DNA from: an uncultured Poribacteria bacterium
GTDB lineage: Bacteria; Poribacteria; WGA-4E; WGA-3G
Direction: 5' to 3'
DNA length: 64,000 bases
Assembly (NCBI GenBank): GCA_951828515.1
Contig: OX639992.1
Span: forward strand, 4,256,217 to 4,320,216
A model generated the notes under the pieces. The model did no database searches, was not told where the DNA came from, and saw only the letters and a list, made by a program, of their open reading frames with translations. Position numbers and translations under genes: made by a program. Of this stretch, positions 52,467 to 61,080 are shown piece after piece; the first letter of the stretch is position 1, and each line of letters starts with the position of its first letter.

Positions 52467-53573
52467 ATGAGAGAAATATACCAAAAAATTCCAGAACTAA
52501 TTGAGTCCGCTCAAGTCGGGGCATACTGCACTGTTGTCGAGACGAAAGGCTCAACCCCACAAAAGCCCGGTTCAAAACTCTTGATTCTCCCAGATTTGCG
52601 GAATATTGGAACTCTCGGTGGTGGTTGTGTTGAAGCCGAAGCGCGGCGACAGGCGATCGGGTTGATGCAAGACGGTGTGCCGAGGCTGCTTGAGTTTCAA
52701 TTGGATAGCGATTACGGATGGGACGATGGACTCATCTGCGGCGGGAATATGAAAATCTTTATCGATTTGCCAAGAACCCCCGCCGAAGCCGAGATGTTTG
52801 AGAGACTTCAAACGTTGAACGCCGAGAAAATTCCGCTCGTCTGTGCAACGGTTGTGGCGAGTGAAAAGCAGGGCATTGATGTTGGCATGAAGATGATCTT
52901 TGCGAACACCGGTGAACATATCGGCACGTTAGGGGATCCGGCTTTGGAAGCGGCTGTGGAAGAGGAGACTGCAAAGGTACTTGCGCGGAACAGTGCTGGC
53001 TTGTTTCGGGAGAACGAAACGGCTTCTGTCTTCTTGGAACCGCTACAACCGAGACCGACGTTGCTTATCGCAGGGGCAGGACATGTCGGTCAAGCACTCT
53101 GTCATCTTGGGAACTGGTTAGATTTCGACGTTGTGATTGTTGACGACCGCGCCGACTTTGCTTCCGCTGAGCGGTTGCCGGAGGCACACAAGATTATCAT
53201 CGGCGATATCGAAACGGAACTCCGAAACTATCCGATTACCCCACTAACGTATGTTGTGATTGTCACCCGTGGACATCAACACGATGAATCGGCACTCCAT
53301 AGTGTTGTTGAATCGAATGCCGGTTACATCGGCTTAATCGGCAGCCGCCGCAAGATTAAACTGATATTTGATGATTTGCTGGAGGCGGGGATTTCCAAGG
53401 ATAAACTTCAGCGAGTTTACGCACCCATCGGACTCGATATTAACTCGAAAACAGTCCCAGAGATCGCAGTCAGCATCGCATCGCAACTCGTCCAGATACG
53501 CAACGCTGCTGACACTCTTGACACCTTTAACGCACAGCCTGCACGAATGCCTACCGTTAAAATAGCGGGGTGA
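52467..53573 (+). CDS. XdhC/CoxI-family protein
   Basis: This 368-residue protein has an N-terminal XdhC/CoxI domain (VETKGSTPQKPGSKLLIL, GTLGGGCVEAEARR with the conserved Cys) and a C-terminal Rossmann fold (LLIAGAGHVGQALCHLGNWL, VIVTRGHQHDESALHSVV, YIGLIGSRRKI). XdhC proteins bind molybdenum cofactor, attach sulfur and insert it into xanthine-dehydrogenase-type enzymes. No molybdenum hydroxylase gene is next to it in this window. Confidence 0.9.
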   Translation: MREIYQKIPELIESAQVGAYCTVVETKGSTPQKPGSKLLILPDLRNIGTLGGGCVEAEARRQAIGLMQDGVPRLLEFQLDSDYGWDDGLICGGNMKIFIDLPRTPAEAEMFERLQTLNAEKIPLVCATVVASEKQGIDVGMKMIFANTGEHIGTLGDPALEAAVEEETAKVLARNSAGLFRENETASVFLEPLQPRPTLLIAGAGHVGQALCHLGNWLDFDVVIVDDRADFASAERLPEAHKIIIGDIETELRNYPITPLTYVVIVTRGHQHDESALHSVVESNAGYIGLIGSRRKIKLIFDDLLEAGISKDKLQRVYAPIGLDINSKTVPEIAVSIASQLVQIRNAADTLDTFNAQPARMPTVKIAG

Positions 53574-53579
53574 TAATAG

Positions 53580-53930
53580 ATGAACGATATCCAGATAACA
53601 GAGGACAAAACCTATACGCTTTCAGAAGTTATAGACTTTGTAAAACAGACGTTAGACCGTGTTAGTGAAAAGTCTACCCACGACCCACTGCGATATTCGT
53701 CCACCGATGTTTATTGGTTACTACACGACATGCTTCGGTATGTGAACAGGAATATCCCAGGTGAATTTATCCTGTTGCAGACCCAGAAAGGGATTTACCG
53801 AGTGACGTATGCGGCTGAAGATTCTGTGAAACAGAAGTCGAGTCGAAAACTCAATGCGGAGGTAAACCGCACCGCCCGTTATCTTGAAGAATTGACCGGC
53901 AGGAAGCCATCATGGGGCGAAAAAGAGTAG
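53580..53930 (+). CDS. Small hypothetical protein (116 aa)
   Basis: No family was recognised. The protein is charged and probably soluble, with helical segments at ~12-30 (LSEVIDFVKQTLDRV) and ~90-108, and a beta part (FILLQTQKGIYRVTYAAED). It starts 6 bp after the xdhC stop codon, so the two are co-transcribed. That position argues that it is a real gene. Confidence 0.5.
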   Translation: MNDIQITEDKTYTLSEVIDFVKQTLDRVSEKSTHDPLRYSSTDVYWLLHDMLRYVNRNIPGEFILLQTQKGIYRVTYAAEDSVKQKSSRKLNAEVNRTARYLEELTGRKPSWGEKE

Positions 53931-53950
53931 CCATTCGTTTCCCCGCACGC

Positions 53951-54080
53951 CTTAAAAGTAGCAGGCACACTCCGTGTGCCGTATAACCAACTTACTTAGA
54001 AGTAGCAGGCACCCTCCGTGGGTTCTCCGTAACCAACTCACCAGAACCCGGTAGATGCGGTTTCCCAACCGCACCGGATT
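53951..54080. repeat. Direct repeats and hairpins after the xdhC operon
   Basis: agtagcaggcacactccgtg (about 53950) and agtagcaggcaccctccgtg (about 54001) are direct repeats. ggcacac-tcc-gtgtgcc is a perfect hairpin in the first copy and may terminate transcription. ggtagatgcggtttcccaaccgcacc follows. There is no gene in 53931-54185. Confidence 0.6.
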
Positions 54081-54185
54081 TTCCTCATCATCTTTTCATA
54101 AGTTATTGTTCTATTGCTTTCCCTTCTTAGCCCCATAGGGGTGACATCTGAGAAGCATAAATTCCCAAATATAACTTGATTTCCC

Positions 54186-54214
54186 TTGACGTTCGCTATC
54201 AAATATTCTATTAT
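54186..54214 (+). promoter_or_regulatory. Promoter of the 54.2-55.7 kb operon
   Basis: TTGACG (54186-54191), a 17-bp spacer and TATTAT (54209-54214). Confidence 0.6.
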
Positions 54215-54234
54215 TTTAACAAGCGTTTACTATA

Positions 54235-55038
54235 ATGAGTCTATTCATGGTCCCAGCGGGACAAAAGGGGCAGTTCATGGAAGTCATAAATTGGCTAAAT
54301 ACAAATGATGGTGCTATAATTGGAGTTGCCACGCTTTTTCTCATGGGCATTACTGCTTATTATGCTTATCTGACGCGGCAACTGCTGAAAGCTAACGATA
54401 CACCTGAAATTGCAATTTCCTTACGTCCTCACGAAATATCTATTAATCTTGTAATGCTATGTATAGAGAATGTAGGGACCGGAGCAGCCCATAATGTGAA
54501 GTTCACAACAGATCCCGCTTCTGTTCCAAGTCTTGACATACCATTTGAGAAGATTGGTTTTCTTAAGAGTGGAATTCGCTATTTTGAATCTGGACGGAAG
54601 ATTGAACAGTTTCTGGTAAATGTGATAGGTAAGTTTGATGAACTAAAGCAAACGCAGATTAAGATCACTGTTACATATAAGGATTCAACTGAACACAAAC
54701 GTGAACAGATTTTTCACTTGGATTTTAGCGAAGGTGTAGGCTTCTCACAAATTGGCAGCCCTCCACTTTACGAGATAGCCAAGGCTACAAAAGAAATCCA
54801 AAAAGATTTAAACCGTATTATCACTGGCGTTCATAAACCTATAATTCTTACAGAACCGCTGTCTAAGCATCACCTCGGACAGCGTGCCGATTTTCTGGAA
54901 AGACGAATAGAACAACTCCCAAAAGAAGTTCAACAAGAAGTTTTACAGGAAGTGAACGTTTTTATCAGCAAACGGGAGCAAGAGGTTGTGAAAAAAGAGC
55001 AAGATGAGAAAACGGACCTGGACGCAGATTTATCATGA
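54235..55038 (+). CDS. Single-span membrane protein of unknown function
   Basis: This frame has 267 codons; the ATG at 54277 (MEVINWLNTNDG) may be the true start because the first 14 residues are atypical. One transmembrane helix (~28-46, IGVATLFLMGITAYYAYL) is followed by an immunoglobulin-like beta region (ISINLVMLCIENVGTGAAHNV) and a C-terminal helix with heptads ending in a highly charged tail (KREQEVVKKEQDEK). This plan is common among small bacterial proteins of unknown role. It is followed at 16 bp by a toxin-antitoxin pair. Confidence 0.55.
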   Translation: MSLFMVPAGQKGQFMEVINWLNTNDGAIIGVATLFLMGITAYYAYLTRQLLKANDTPEIAISLRPHEISINLVMLCIENVGTGAAHNVKFTTDPASVPSLDIPFEKIGFLKSGIRYFESGRKIEQFLVNVIGKFDELKQTQIKITVTYKDSTEHKREQIFHLDFSEGVGFSQIGSPPLYEIAKATKEIQKDLNRIITGVHKPIILTEPLSKHHLGQRADFLERRIEQLPKEVQQEVLQEVNVFISKREQEVVKKEQDEKTDLDADLS

Positions 55039-55054
55039 GAAGGAGATAAAATAA

Positions 55055-55285
55055 GTGATAATTCCAGTTCATATCTATCCAAATGAGCGTTTGATTCTGG
55101 AAATCCCTGACGATATCGACGGAGACTTAGCAGATAACAATCAGCGATTATCACATGAGGAATTTGAAGCCGCATTACAGAGATTAGCCGACCTATCTAT
55201 GAAATTTGACAGGCCGGATGCCCAGCCATTATCTGATTACGCGATGAGTCGCGAAAGCATATATGAAAATCATCCAAAATTATGA
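55055..55285 (+). CDS. Probable antitoxin partner of the VapC-type toxin
   Basis: This 76-residue acidic protein has a GTG start behind gagaaggagat. It begins with short strands (IIPVHIYPNERLILEIPDD) and ends with a helix-rich tail. The gene overlaps the following PIN toxin by 4 bp (ATGA), the normal antitoxin-toxin arrangement. It has no recognised DNA-binding motif; the antitoxin role is inferred from position. Confidence 0.6.
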   Translation: MIIPVHIYPNERLILEIPDDIDGDLADNNQRLSHEEFEAALQRLADLSMKFDRPDAQPLSDYAMSRESIYENHPKL

Positions 55286-55725
55286 TTTATCTGACGGATA
55301 CCAACGTCTTGTTGCGATTTTCACATCATGCGGATCCAAGTTATCAAATCGCTCAGAATGTGGTGCGTAAATTAGAGGCAGAAGGTCATCAACTGCAGAC
55401 TACATTGCAAAATCTGGCAGAATTTTGGAACGTTTCAACTCGGCCTGCAAATCTAAATGGTTTTGGACGCACTCTACTTGAAACAAACCTACTCTTGCAA
55501 GAATTGGAACTACTTTTTCCTATGCTGCCGGATTCGCCGACTGTGTACCGCGTATGGAGACGGCTTGTTGTGAATTATGATGTGTCAGGTGTTCAAGTTC
55601 ACGATGCACGCTTGGTTGCGACAATGATTGTTCATGCCGTGACACATATCTTGACTTTCAATACAGCAGACTTTAATCGTTACACACCCGAAGGAATTAT
55701 TGCTGTTGATCCAGCAACTGTTTAG
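55282..55725 (+). CDS. VapC-type PIN-domain toxin
   Basis: This 147-residue PIN domain has the full set of acidic residues: YLTDTNVLLRF (Asp), NLAEFWNVSTRP (Glu), VHDARLVATMI (Asp) and ILTFNTADFNRY (Asp). VapC toxins cleave tRNA or rRNA loops. Its ATG overlaps the antitoxin stop codon. Good length and motif conservation support activity. Confidence 0.9.
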   Translation: MIYLTDTNVLLRFSHHADPSYQIAQNVVRKLEAEGHQLQTTLQNLAEFWNVSTRPANLNGFGRTLLETNLLLQELELLFPMLPDSPTVYRVWRRLVVNYDVSGVQVHDARLVATMIVHAVTHILTFNTADFNRYTPEGIIAVDPATV

Positions 55726-55801
55726 ATATATTCCTCAGCGAGGAGTGGTGTTTCAAGATTATAGCCAAACTGAATAAAAAATAAATTAAGGAGAATATTT
55801 C

Positions 55802-56698
55802 ATGAACCCAGAACCTAAAGTAACAGTTGAAGATATTGAAGTGTCTGTGGACGCGTTAGATGTCCAGAAGGCGGCAGACATCTTTGAGGAACACGGATGT
55901 CTTGTCGTGCGTGGTCTGATGGCACCCTATATTAAGGCATTCCATCAGGACATTGAGGCTGCCGCGGCGGAATCTATATCCTTGCTTGACAAGGCAGAAC
56001 GGATTGTCGAAGGATGGCGTACACCGAACGGCACGCTATTCCTGCCAGCACCAGAAGGCTACAAACGCGACAAACAGATCATGGTATTGTCGGTGGGGTA
56101 TCAGACGAGTGCGGCGTTTTTCCAATCCGCTCTCGATGAAACGACAGTCAATATCGTGGAAGCGATCTTGGGACCGAACGTGGAGATATTTGGTAACGGG
56201 CAGTGCCTCTATAAGGAACCGGTTGGCGGACATCCGAAGCATCTGCATCAGGATTCTGCCTACTTTGAACACCGTTATCAGGGACCCGTCGGCATTCTGA
56301 GCTACGTTGTGGACACGGACTTGGTAAATGGGGCGTTACACGTCGTGCCGGGTTCACACAAACTTGGACAACTCAAGCATATTGATACGTTCTCGCATCT
56401 CGGTCTCGCAGCGGATGAATGGCCCTGGGAAAGCGCACTCCCCGTTTCTGGCAAAGCCGGTGATTCGATCTTCTTCAACGTCAAGACCGTACACGGTTCC
56501 AAGCAGAATATGTCGGATAAACCGCGTCCGATTTTCATCAATCGCTACCGTCGGACAGATGACTATGTCATCATCGGTGGGACAACCACGGCAAATCGGG
56601 CAGAGTCGGAGAAACGTGCCGCCGCCGCTGAGGAAGCGAAGAAATCTAATAGTGATCGAGGTTTGATGTTACGCGGGTTCCGTCCCTTTGATTCGTAG
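55802..56698 (+). CDS. Phytanoyl-CoA dioxygenase family protein (PhyH) 1
   Basis: This 298-residue Fe(II)/2-oxoglutarate oxygenase has the HxD...H triad as HLHQDSAYF and VHGSKQN, and the 2-oxoglutarate-binding RPIFINRYRR. GALHVVPGSHKLGQL is typical of the family. The ribosome-binding site is aaggagaa. Members hydroxylate lipids or small natural products; the substrate is unknown. Three PhyH genes lie within 3.1 kb, a pattern reported for sponge-associated Poribacteria. Confidence 0.9.
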   Translation: MNPEPKVTVEDIEVSVDALDVQKAADIFEEHGCLVVRGLMAPYIKAFHQDIEAAAAESISLLDKAERIVEGWRTPNGTLFLPAPEGYKRDKQIMVLSVGYQTSAAFFQSALDETTVNIVEAILGPNVEIFGNGQCLYKEPVGGHPKHLHQDSAYFEHRYQGPVGILSYVVDTDLVNGALHVVPGSHKLGQLKHIDTFSHLGLAADEWPWESALPVSGKAGDSIFFNVKTVHGSKQNMSDKPRPIFINRYRRTDDYVIIGGTTTANRAESEKRAAAAEEAKKSNSDRGLMLRGFRPFDS

Positions 56699-56734
56699 AA
56701 AAAAAGAGGCACATTGTGCGGATCATACGCCACC

Positions 56735-57178
56735 CTACAACTGATACAGCATCAGATAGATAAGCACGCCTGTTACCGAGACGTATAGCCAGATCGGGAA
56801 AGTGATCTTTGCGATACGACGGTGTTTCTCGAACCGCTCACGCCACGCCAAATAGAGAGTTCGCAACGCCAACGGCACTATCACGAACGCCAAAATAATG
56901 TGCGAGATCAAGATGGTGAAGTAGACTGGACGAATCCAGCCCTGCTTCGTGAACGGCTTCGACCCGGCATGGTAGTGATAGATAACATAGCAGACCAGAA
57001 ACAGCACGGACACACCAAACGCTGTGAGCATACATTTTTTATGTGCCGTGATTTTCCGTTGTCGGATTTTCACATATCCAATTGTCAACAGGATACCGCT
57101 TATTGTATTCAGCGTCGCATTGACCGTCGGCAGATCTGAGATCTCAAGCACATTTTCCCCTTTCGCTATCGGGGCCAC
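56735..57178 (-). CDS. DUF420 family membrane protein (CtaM/YozB-like)
   Basis: This 147-residue protein has about four transmembrane helices and the conserved histidines of DUF420 (TAHKKCM, IYHYHAGSKPF, LISHIILA, KHRRIAKITFPIW). Members assist assembly of haem-copper oxidases. Its start overlaps the end of the upstream PhyH gene (57166) by 13 bp, so they form an operon with an odd mixture of roles. No cytochrome oxidase gene is in the window. Confidence 0.85.
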   Translation of the reverse strand: MAPIAKGENVLEISDLPTVNATLNTISGILLTIGYVKIRQRKITAHKKCMLTAFGVSVLFLVCYVIYHYHAGSKPFTKQGWIRPVYFTILISHIILAFVIVPLALRTLYLAWRERFEKHRRIAKITFPIWLYVSVTGVLIYLMLYQL

Positions 57179-58044
57179 CGATAGGCTTGTGCACCCTTAG
57201 AATTCTCTAACGCAAATTCCCACCGTTGACACCACGTTTCATATTGAGTGTTACCGGCTTCTGGGCGCAAACGACTCCGCATCAGAAATCCAGGATAGTA
57301 GGGTCTCCCTGTCGGCTGATAGACATCGTGATAGCGCAGATCGAAACTCCATCGGATGCTCTCCGAGGCATTCGGTTTCGCGCTGTGGAGCGTGTAGTTG
57401 TGGAACAGAATAACGCCGCCTGCTCGGATCGGTAACGGTTTCGGTGTGAGGTTATCGGGTTGATTTTCCGACAGCACCTCCAATCCATTCTCGCTCCAAT
57501 CGTGTTTGAGAAGTCCCCTCTTATGACTGCCCGGCATTACCTGTAAACATCCGTTTTCCAATGTCGCATCCACGATCGGAATCCAAACAGTTAACATGAA
57601 GTAGGGATCGGTGTCGGGCCAGCACACGCCTGCGTCCTGATGCCAAGGTGTCGGTCCCCGCTGTGAACGCCGTTTCGGCAGGACTGCTCGGATATGTTGG
57701 ATCGGATTGCAGATGATTTCGGAGCCAACAAAAGACTCGGCGATGTCGAGAACTTTCGGGTTCTTGAGAAAATTAAACGTCGCTTCGCCGCGTGCCTGCA
57801 TAATGTCCAGATTCGCAGTTATCTCAGGTGCCTCGTTCGCGAGGTGGAGCAACCGTTCCGTAAAGGACTTATCGGCGTGCGTATCTGCGACTTTCCCTTC
57901 GGCATGCAATTTCTCGGCGCGTTCCGCGATAATTCCCTTATATTCGTCAATGACAGGACCCAGATCGTTTTCATCAAGTGCATCTTCGAGCAGTAAATAT
58001 CCGTTGTCGTGAAAGAAGGAAACTTGAGATTCGGTTAAACGCAT
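57166..58044 (-). CDS. Phytanoyl-CoA dioxygenase family protein (PhyH) 2
   Basis: This 292-residue PhyH-type dioxygenase has PWHQDAGVCWPD (His and Asp), LHSAKPN (second His) and RWSFDLRYHD for 2-oxoglutarate. CLQVMPGSHKRGLLKHDW is the family loop. ggaggacg precedes the ATG. It is only moderately similar to the other two PhyH proteins, so the three are not recent duplicates. It is first of a gene pair with DUF420. Confidence 0.9.
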   Translation of the reverse strand: MRLTESQVSFFHDNGYLLLEDALDENDLGPVIDEYKGIIAERAEKLHAEGKVADTHADKSFTERLLHLANEAPEITANLDIMQARGEATFNFLKNPKVLDIAESFVGSEIICNPIQHIRAVLPKRRSQRGPTPWHQDAGVCWPDTDPYFMLTVWIPIVDATLENGCLQVMPGSHKRGLLKHDWSENGLEVLSENQPDNLTPKPLPIRAGGVILFHNYTLHSAKPNASESIRWSFDLRYHDVYQPTGRPYYPGFLMRSRLRPEAGNTQYETWCQRWEFALENSKGAQAYRWPR

Positions 58045-58118
58045 AATTGCGTCCTCCTTGCGTTGTATTGTAGGGGCAGTCCTTGTGGCTGCCCTTGTGC
58101 CTTACAAACTATATCGCT

Positions 58119-58922
58119 TTATCCCCATCGCTGTTCTGGTGGATCGAAGACAAACCCGTGGAAAAATTTCCGCTGTTCGGGTGAGAGTTCCTTGTTGTAA
58201 AAGTCTTTGGGATACCCCCAATGTTCCTGCGAAGCTATCATCCACGGATGCTCGTAAGCGTAATAGAGCATTTCGCGGCACCCCTCCGATTTTGTGAAGA
58301 TGCCAGCGGAATGCCAGACGGCATTATGGAAAAGAATCGCACTTCCCGGCGGGGCACATACTTCAAGGGCACCGGGATATTCGTAAGGGTGCCGCAGATC
58401 TTCATGGTTCGGGTCATACATCGCTGTGTGGCTACCCGGTATGAGCCACAGATTCCCCTGTCCACCTTCTGTCATATCCGTCAGATAATAACCGATTTTG
58501 AGTTGCAAAAACGGAATCGGACGTAGGTTGCGAAAGCCTTCGTCGTGTCCATCGATATGCCAACCCATCCGACGTTCCATGAGATCCGAAGCGTGCTCGA
58601 CAATGGCATCTGAAGCGTGGTGATGGGGCATCTGATTGAGCAGTCCTGTGACATACGGTAGGATCGGTTGCCAATCCAGAAGTTCTAAAAACGCTGGATG
58701 GTCGCCGAGGATATAGAAGATGCGGGTGCTTTTCTCGCCGTGGATGTGTGTCATTCCGGTTTCGGTTATTCCTTCCTCTTCACGTTCCCGCCGCTTTTCA
58801 ATGACTTCAGTGAGAGCACTTCTGAGTGTTCCAACGTGCGAAGAATCAAGAAAATTTTCCAAGACAAGATAACCATTGTTTTCAAAGAAAAACTTTTCGG
58901 CATTCGTCAGTTCGTGTGGCAT
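58119..58922 (-). CDS. Phytanoyl-CoA dioxygenase family protein (PhyH) 3
   Basis: This 267-residue PhyH-type dioxygenase has MGWHIDGHDEG (His and Asp), WHSAGIFT (second His) and CREMLYYAYEHPW. The N-terminus NAEKFFFENNGYLVLENFLD is the common opening helix and strand. It lies 75 bp upstream of PhyH 2 and probably shares transcription. A MITE copy occupies its upstream region. Confidence 0.9.
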   Translation of the reverse strand: MPHELTNAEKFFFENNGYLVLENFLDSSHVGTLRSALTEVIEKRREREEEGITETGMTHIHGEKSTRIFYILGDHPAFLELLDWQPILPYVTGLLNQMPHHHASDAIVEHASDLMERRMGWHIDGHDEGFRNLRPIPFLQLKIGYYLTDMTEGGQGNLWLIPGSHTAMYDPNHEDLRHPYEYPGALEVCAPPGSAILFHNAVWHSAGIFTKSEGCREMLYYAYEHPWMIASQEHWGYPKDFYNKELSPEQRKFFHGFVFDPPEQRWG

Positions 58923-58955
58923 GTCGTAAACCCTCTTTTCTTTCGCATTTTACTA

Positions 58956-59092
58956 TATAGTAAAACCCATAATTAAGTTTACACTCTGTAATGCGGCGAG
59001 GTTAGGGGGAAACGCCCTATCAAAAACACCTCGCCAGCAATGTGGGGTTTTGTGTTTTCGAGAGTGTGCAAGTATTTTCGGGCTTTACTATA
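58956..59092. mobile_element. MITE-like element, copy 2 (137 bp)
   Basis: Terminal inverted repeats TATAGTAAAA (58956-58965) and CTTTACTATA (59083-59092). The whole sequence is collinear with the reverse complement of 44907-45049. The right terminal repeat provides the TAG stop codon (59090-59088) of the amidohydrolase gene to the right. ttttactata-tagtaaaa at the left end may mark a second nested end. Confidence 0.8.
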
Positions 59093-60068
59093 AATTGAAT
59101 AATTTTATGGCGTTTTCACTGAAAATTCGCGCTTTATCTGCTTCACGGATGGGCATCTCCTCGATTAAACGGACGAATCGTGGCATATCCACCCACGGGT
59201 GGTCTGTCCCGAATAACAAGCGGTCCGCGCCAGAATACTCGTAGGCGTACCGCAATGCCTGCACCGATGGTGAGACAGTGTCCAGATAAATACGTCGCAG
59301 ATACATGCTCGGCGGTTGTGTGATATTCTCTCTGGCTCTCCCTAAAACTTCTGTCTGATGGTCAATCCTGCCGCTCATATAGGGTAGAATGCCACCGACG
59401 TGCGGCATCACGATTTGGAGATGTGGGTGTCGTTCGAGAATCCCGCTCAGAATTAGTCGTAAAAGTGCGAAACTGTTATCCACCTGTAACCCCATCATAC
59501 CGATCATCCAGTGGTCTTTAATTGCCTCACCCCAGGTCGGGACGGTAGGGTGCATCACAATCGGCATACTGAGTGTTTCGGCGTGTGTATAGACGGGTTC
59601 AAAGTGTGGCGCGTCGACCGGTTTCCCGCCGATATGGGAATAGAGCATGATCCCACGAAAACCGAGTCCTTTCACCCGATCCATTTCTGTGATGGCTTCA
59701 TCTGGATTTTGCCATGGAAGGCATGCCAATCCTGCGAACCGATGTGGATGTGCATCCACGAGTTCGGCGATGGCATCGTTGATGGCTTGTGCACCCTTAT
59801 TCCCTAATTCAGGCGCGAGCATGCAGGGTGGCGGTATATTGGTACTGAGCAGTGCCATATCGACACCTGCTTCGTCCATATCCTTGAGTTTTCTCTTTGG
59901 ATCGTAGGCTTCGTCTTGTAGACGGAATGTCTGGACATCGCCGTACGTAACGACAGATTCCGTCCCGCGCCGGATAACTTGGGGCGGATGTGGGTTCTGC
60001 GCGAGGATTTCGGTATAGGCGTTTGGAAATATGTGGCTCTGACAATCGATTCGCATTTTTTGAGTCAA
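59088..60068 (-). CDS. Amidohydrolase family 2 protein (ACMSD-like)
   Basis: This 326-residue TIM-barrel protein of the aminocarboxymuconate-semialdehyde-decarboxylase-like group has RIDCQSHIFP (metal residues), MALLSTNIPPP, PIVMHPTVPTWG (His), IVMPHVGGILPYM (His) and LLFGTDHPW (Asp). It probably decarboxylates or hydrolyses an aromatic or sugar-acid compound. It reads into the MITE end: the last codons (LFNL) and stop are at the element border, so the original C-terminus may have been slightly changed. It is separate in sequence from the one at 17745. Confidence 0.88.
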   Translation of the reverse strand: MTQKMRIDCQSHIFPNAYTEILAQNPHPPQVIRRGTESVVTYGDVQTFRLQDEAYDPKRKLKDMDEAGVDMALLSTNIPPPCMLAPELGNKGAQAINDAIAELVDAHPHRFAGLACLPWQNPDEAITEMDRVKGLGFRGIMLYSHIGGKPVDAPHFEPVYTHAETLSMPIVMHPTVPTWGEAIKDHWMIGMMGLQVDNSFALLRLILSGILERHPHLQIVMPHVGGILPYMSGRIDHQTEVLGRARENITQPPSMYLRRIYLDTVSPSVQALRYAYEYSGADRLLFGTDHPWVDMPRFVRLIEEMPIREADKARIFSENAIKLFNL

Positions 60069-60284
60069 AGATGTTTTATTTTTATGTGTCTTTCAGTATG
60101 CCATGTCTAACCCTTTTTTATCAAGGAATCTTTTTTAAATTATTGCGATTCGCGACACCTTGTGCTATCATCTAATACCATTTCTACACGCTAACCGCAG
60201 GCGACTTCACCGCAACGCGCAAACTGCTAATCCGGAAATAATACCTAATTCGCTAAATGTATCGCGTGTTCCCTCGAAAACCTT

Positions 60285-60313
60285 TTGCGTATCAAGACGG
60301 TTCGTGTTATTAT
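60285..60313 (+). promoter_or_regulatory. Promoter for PIN-domain pair, possibly leaderless
   Basis: TTGCGT (60285-60290), a 17-bp spacer and TATTAT (60308-60313). The ATG follows after 7 bp, so transcription could start at or next to the start codon; no Shine-Dalgarno sequence is seen. Confidence 0.5.
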
Positions 60314-60320
60314 ATAAAAT

Positions 60321-60818
60321 ATGACAACGCATTCTGGAAAAAATAGGCATCGTGTTTACATTGACGCAATGATACCGAGTTATCTCGTCGCGCCTTTAAG
60401 CCGTGCCCCCAAAATAGCAGAATGGCAAAGAATCACGCGTGAATTTTGGCAGGACTCCCGTTTTGAATTTATCTTGTCAGATTATGTTATTGATGAAATA
60501 TCAATCGGTGATAGAAATCAAGCCTCGAATAGATTACGCGCAGTTGCGAAAGTTCCTGTCATAGTTGTTCGGCATTTTGATTTAGCGTTCGCGGACCGGT
60601 TGATACATCAGAAGGCACTTCCGCTGGAAGCTCTTACTGATGCTGTTCACATAGCGGTTACGGCAAGACGTTCTATACCCTATTTAGCAACGTGGAATTT
60701 CGCGCACCTTGCAAATGCAAATACGCGCTCAAAAATTGAACGGATTTGTCAAGATGAGGGTTATTCGCCTCCCCGTATTGATACCCCAGAGGCGATATTG
60801 GAGGCAATCAATGTGTGA
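60321..60818 (+). CDS. PIN-domain toxin (VapC-like)
   Basis: This 165-residue protein is of the PIN subgroup with YIDAMIPSYLV (Asp), LSDYVIDEIS (Glu), EALTDAVHIAVT (Asp) and the characteristic TWNFAHLANAN in place of the last Asp region. Such proteins occur as toxin-first pairs with a small partner, as here. It is likely an endoribonuclease. It has its own promoter. Confidence 0.8.
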   Translation: MTTHSGKNRHRVYIDAMIPSYLVAPLSRAPKIAEWQRITREFWQDSRFEFILSDYVIDEISIGDRNQASNRLRAVAKVPVIVVRHFDLAFADRLIHQKALPLEALTDAVHIAVTARRSIPYLATWNFAHLANANTRSKIERICQDEGYSPPRIDTPEAILEAINV

Positions 60819-60993
60819 AGATCCTGGGAAAGACATCCTTGAAGCAAAAGCACGGATCGCCGCTCTTTTCGGTGACTTGGAAACCTATATGGAATTCGCG
60901 ATGAAGCGACAAGAGAAGCGTATAAAACAGGGCATAAAATATATAGATTTACCAATCGTCCGCGTAAAGAAACCAGAAAAGCCTGAGGCTTAA
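60811..60993 (+). CDS. Probable antitoxin of the PIN-domain pair
   Basis: This 60-residue protein starts at the ATG at 60811, overlapping the PIN stop by 8 bp; the frame is open to 60709. It is rich in charged residues with one amphipathic helix (LEAKARIAALFGDLETYMEF) and a basic tail (VRVKKPEKPEA). No family was recognised. The role is inferred from the gene pair. Confidence 0.55.
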   Translation: MCEDPGKDILEAKARIAALFGDLETYMEFAMKRQEKRIKQGIKYIDLPIVRVKKPEKPEA

Positions 60994-61080
60994 GTCCTTG
61001 GGCTACATAACCAAAGAGAGAAGATGCGCATGAACAACTGGAAAATCTTTATTATTCTCCTTAAGGTATTATGTCCTGCA

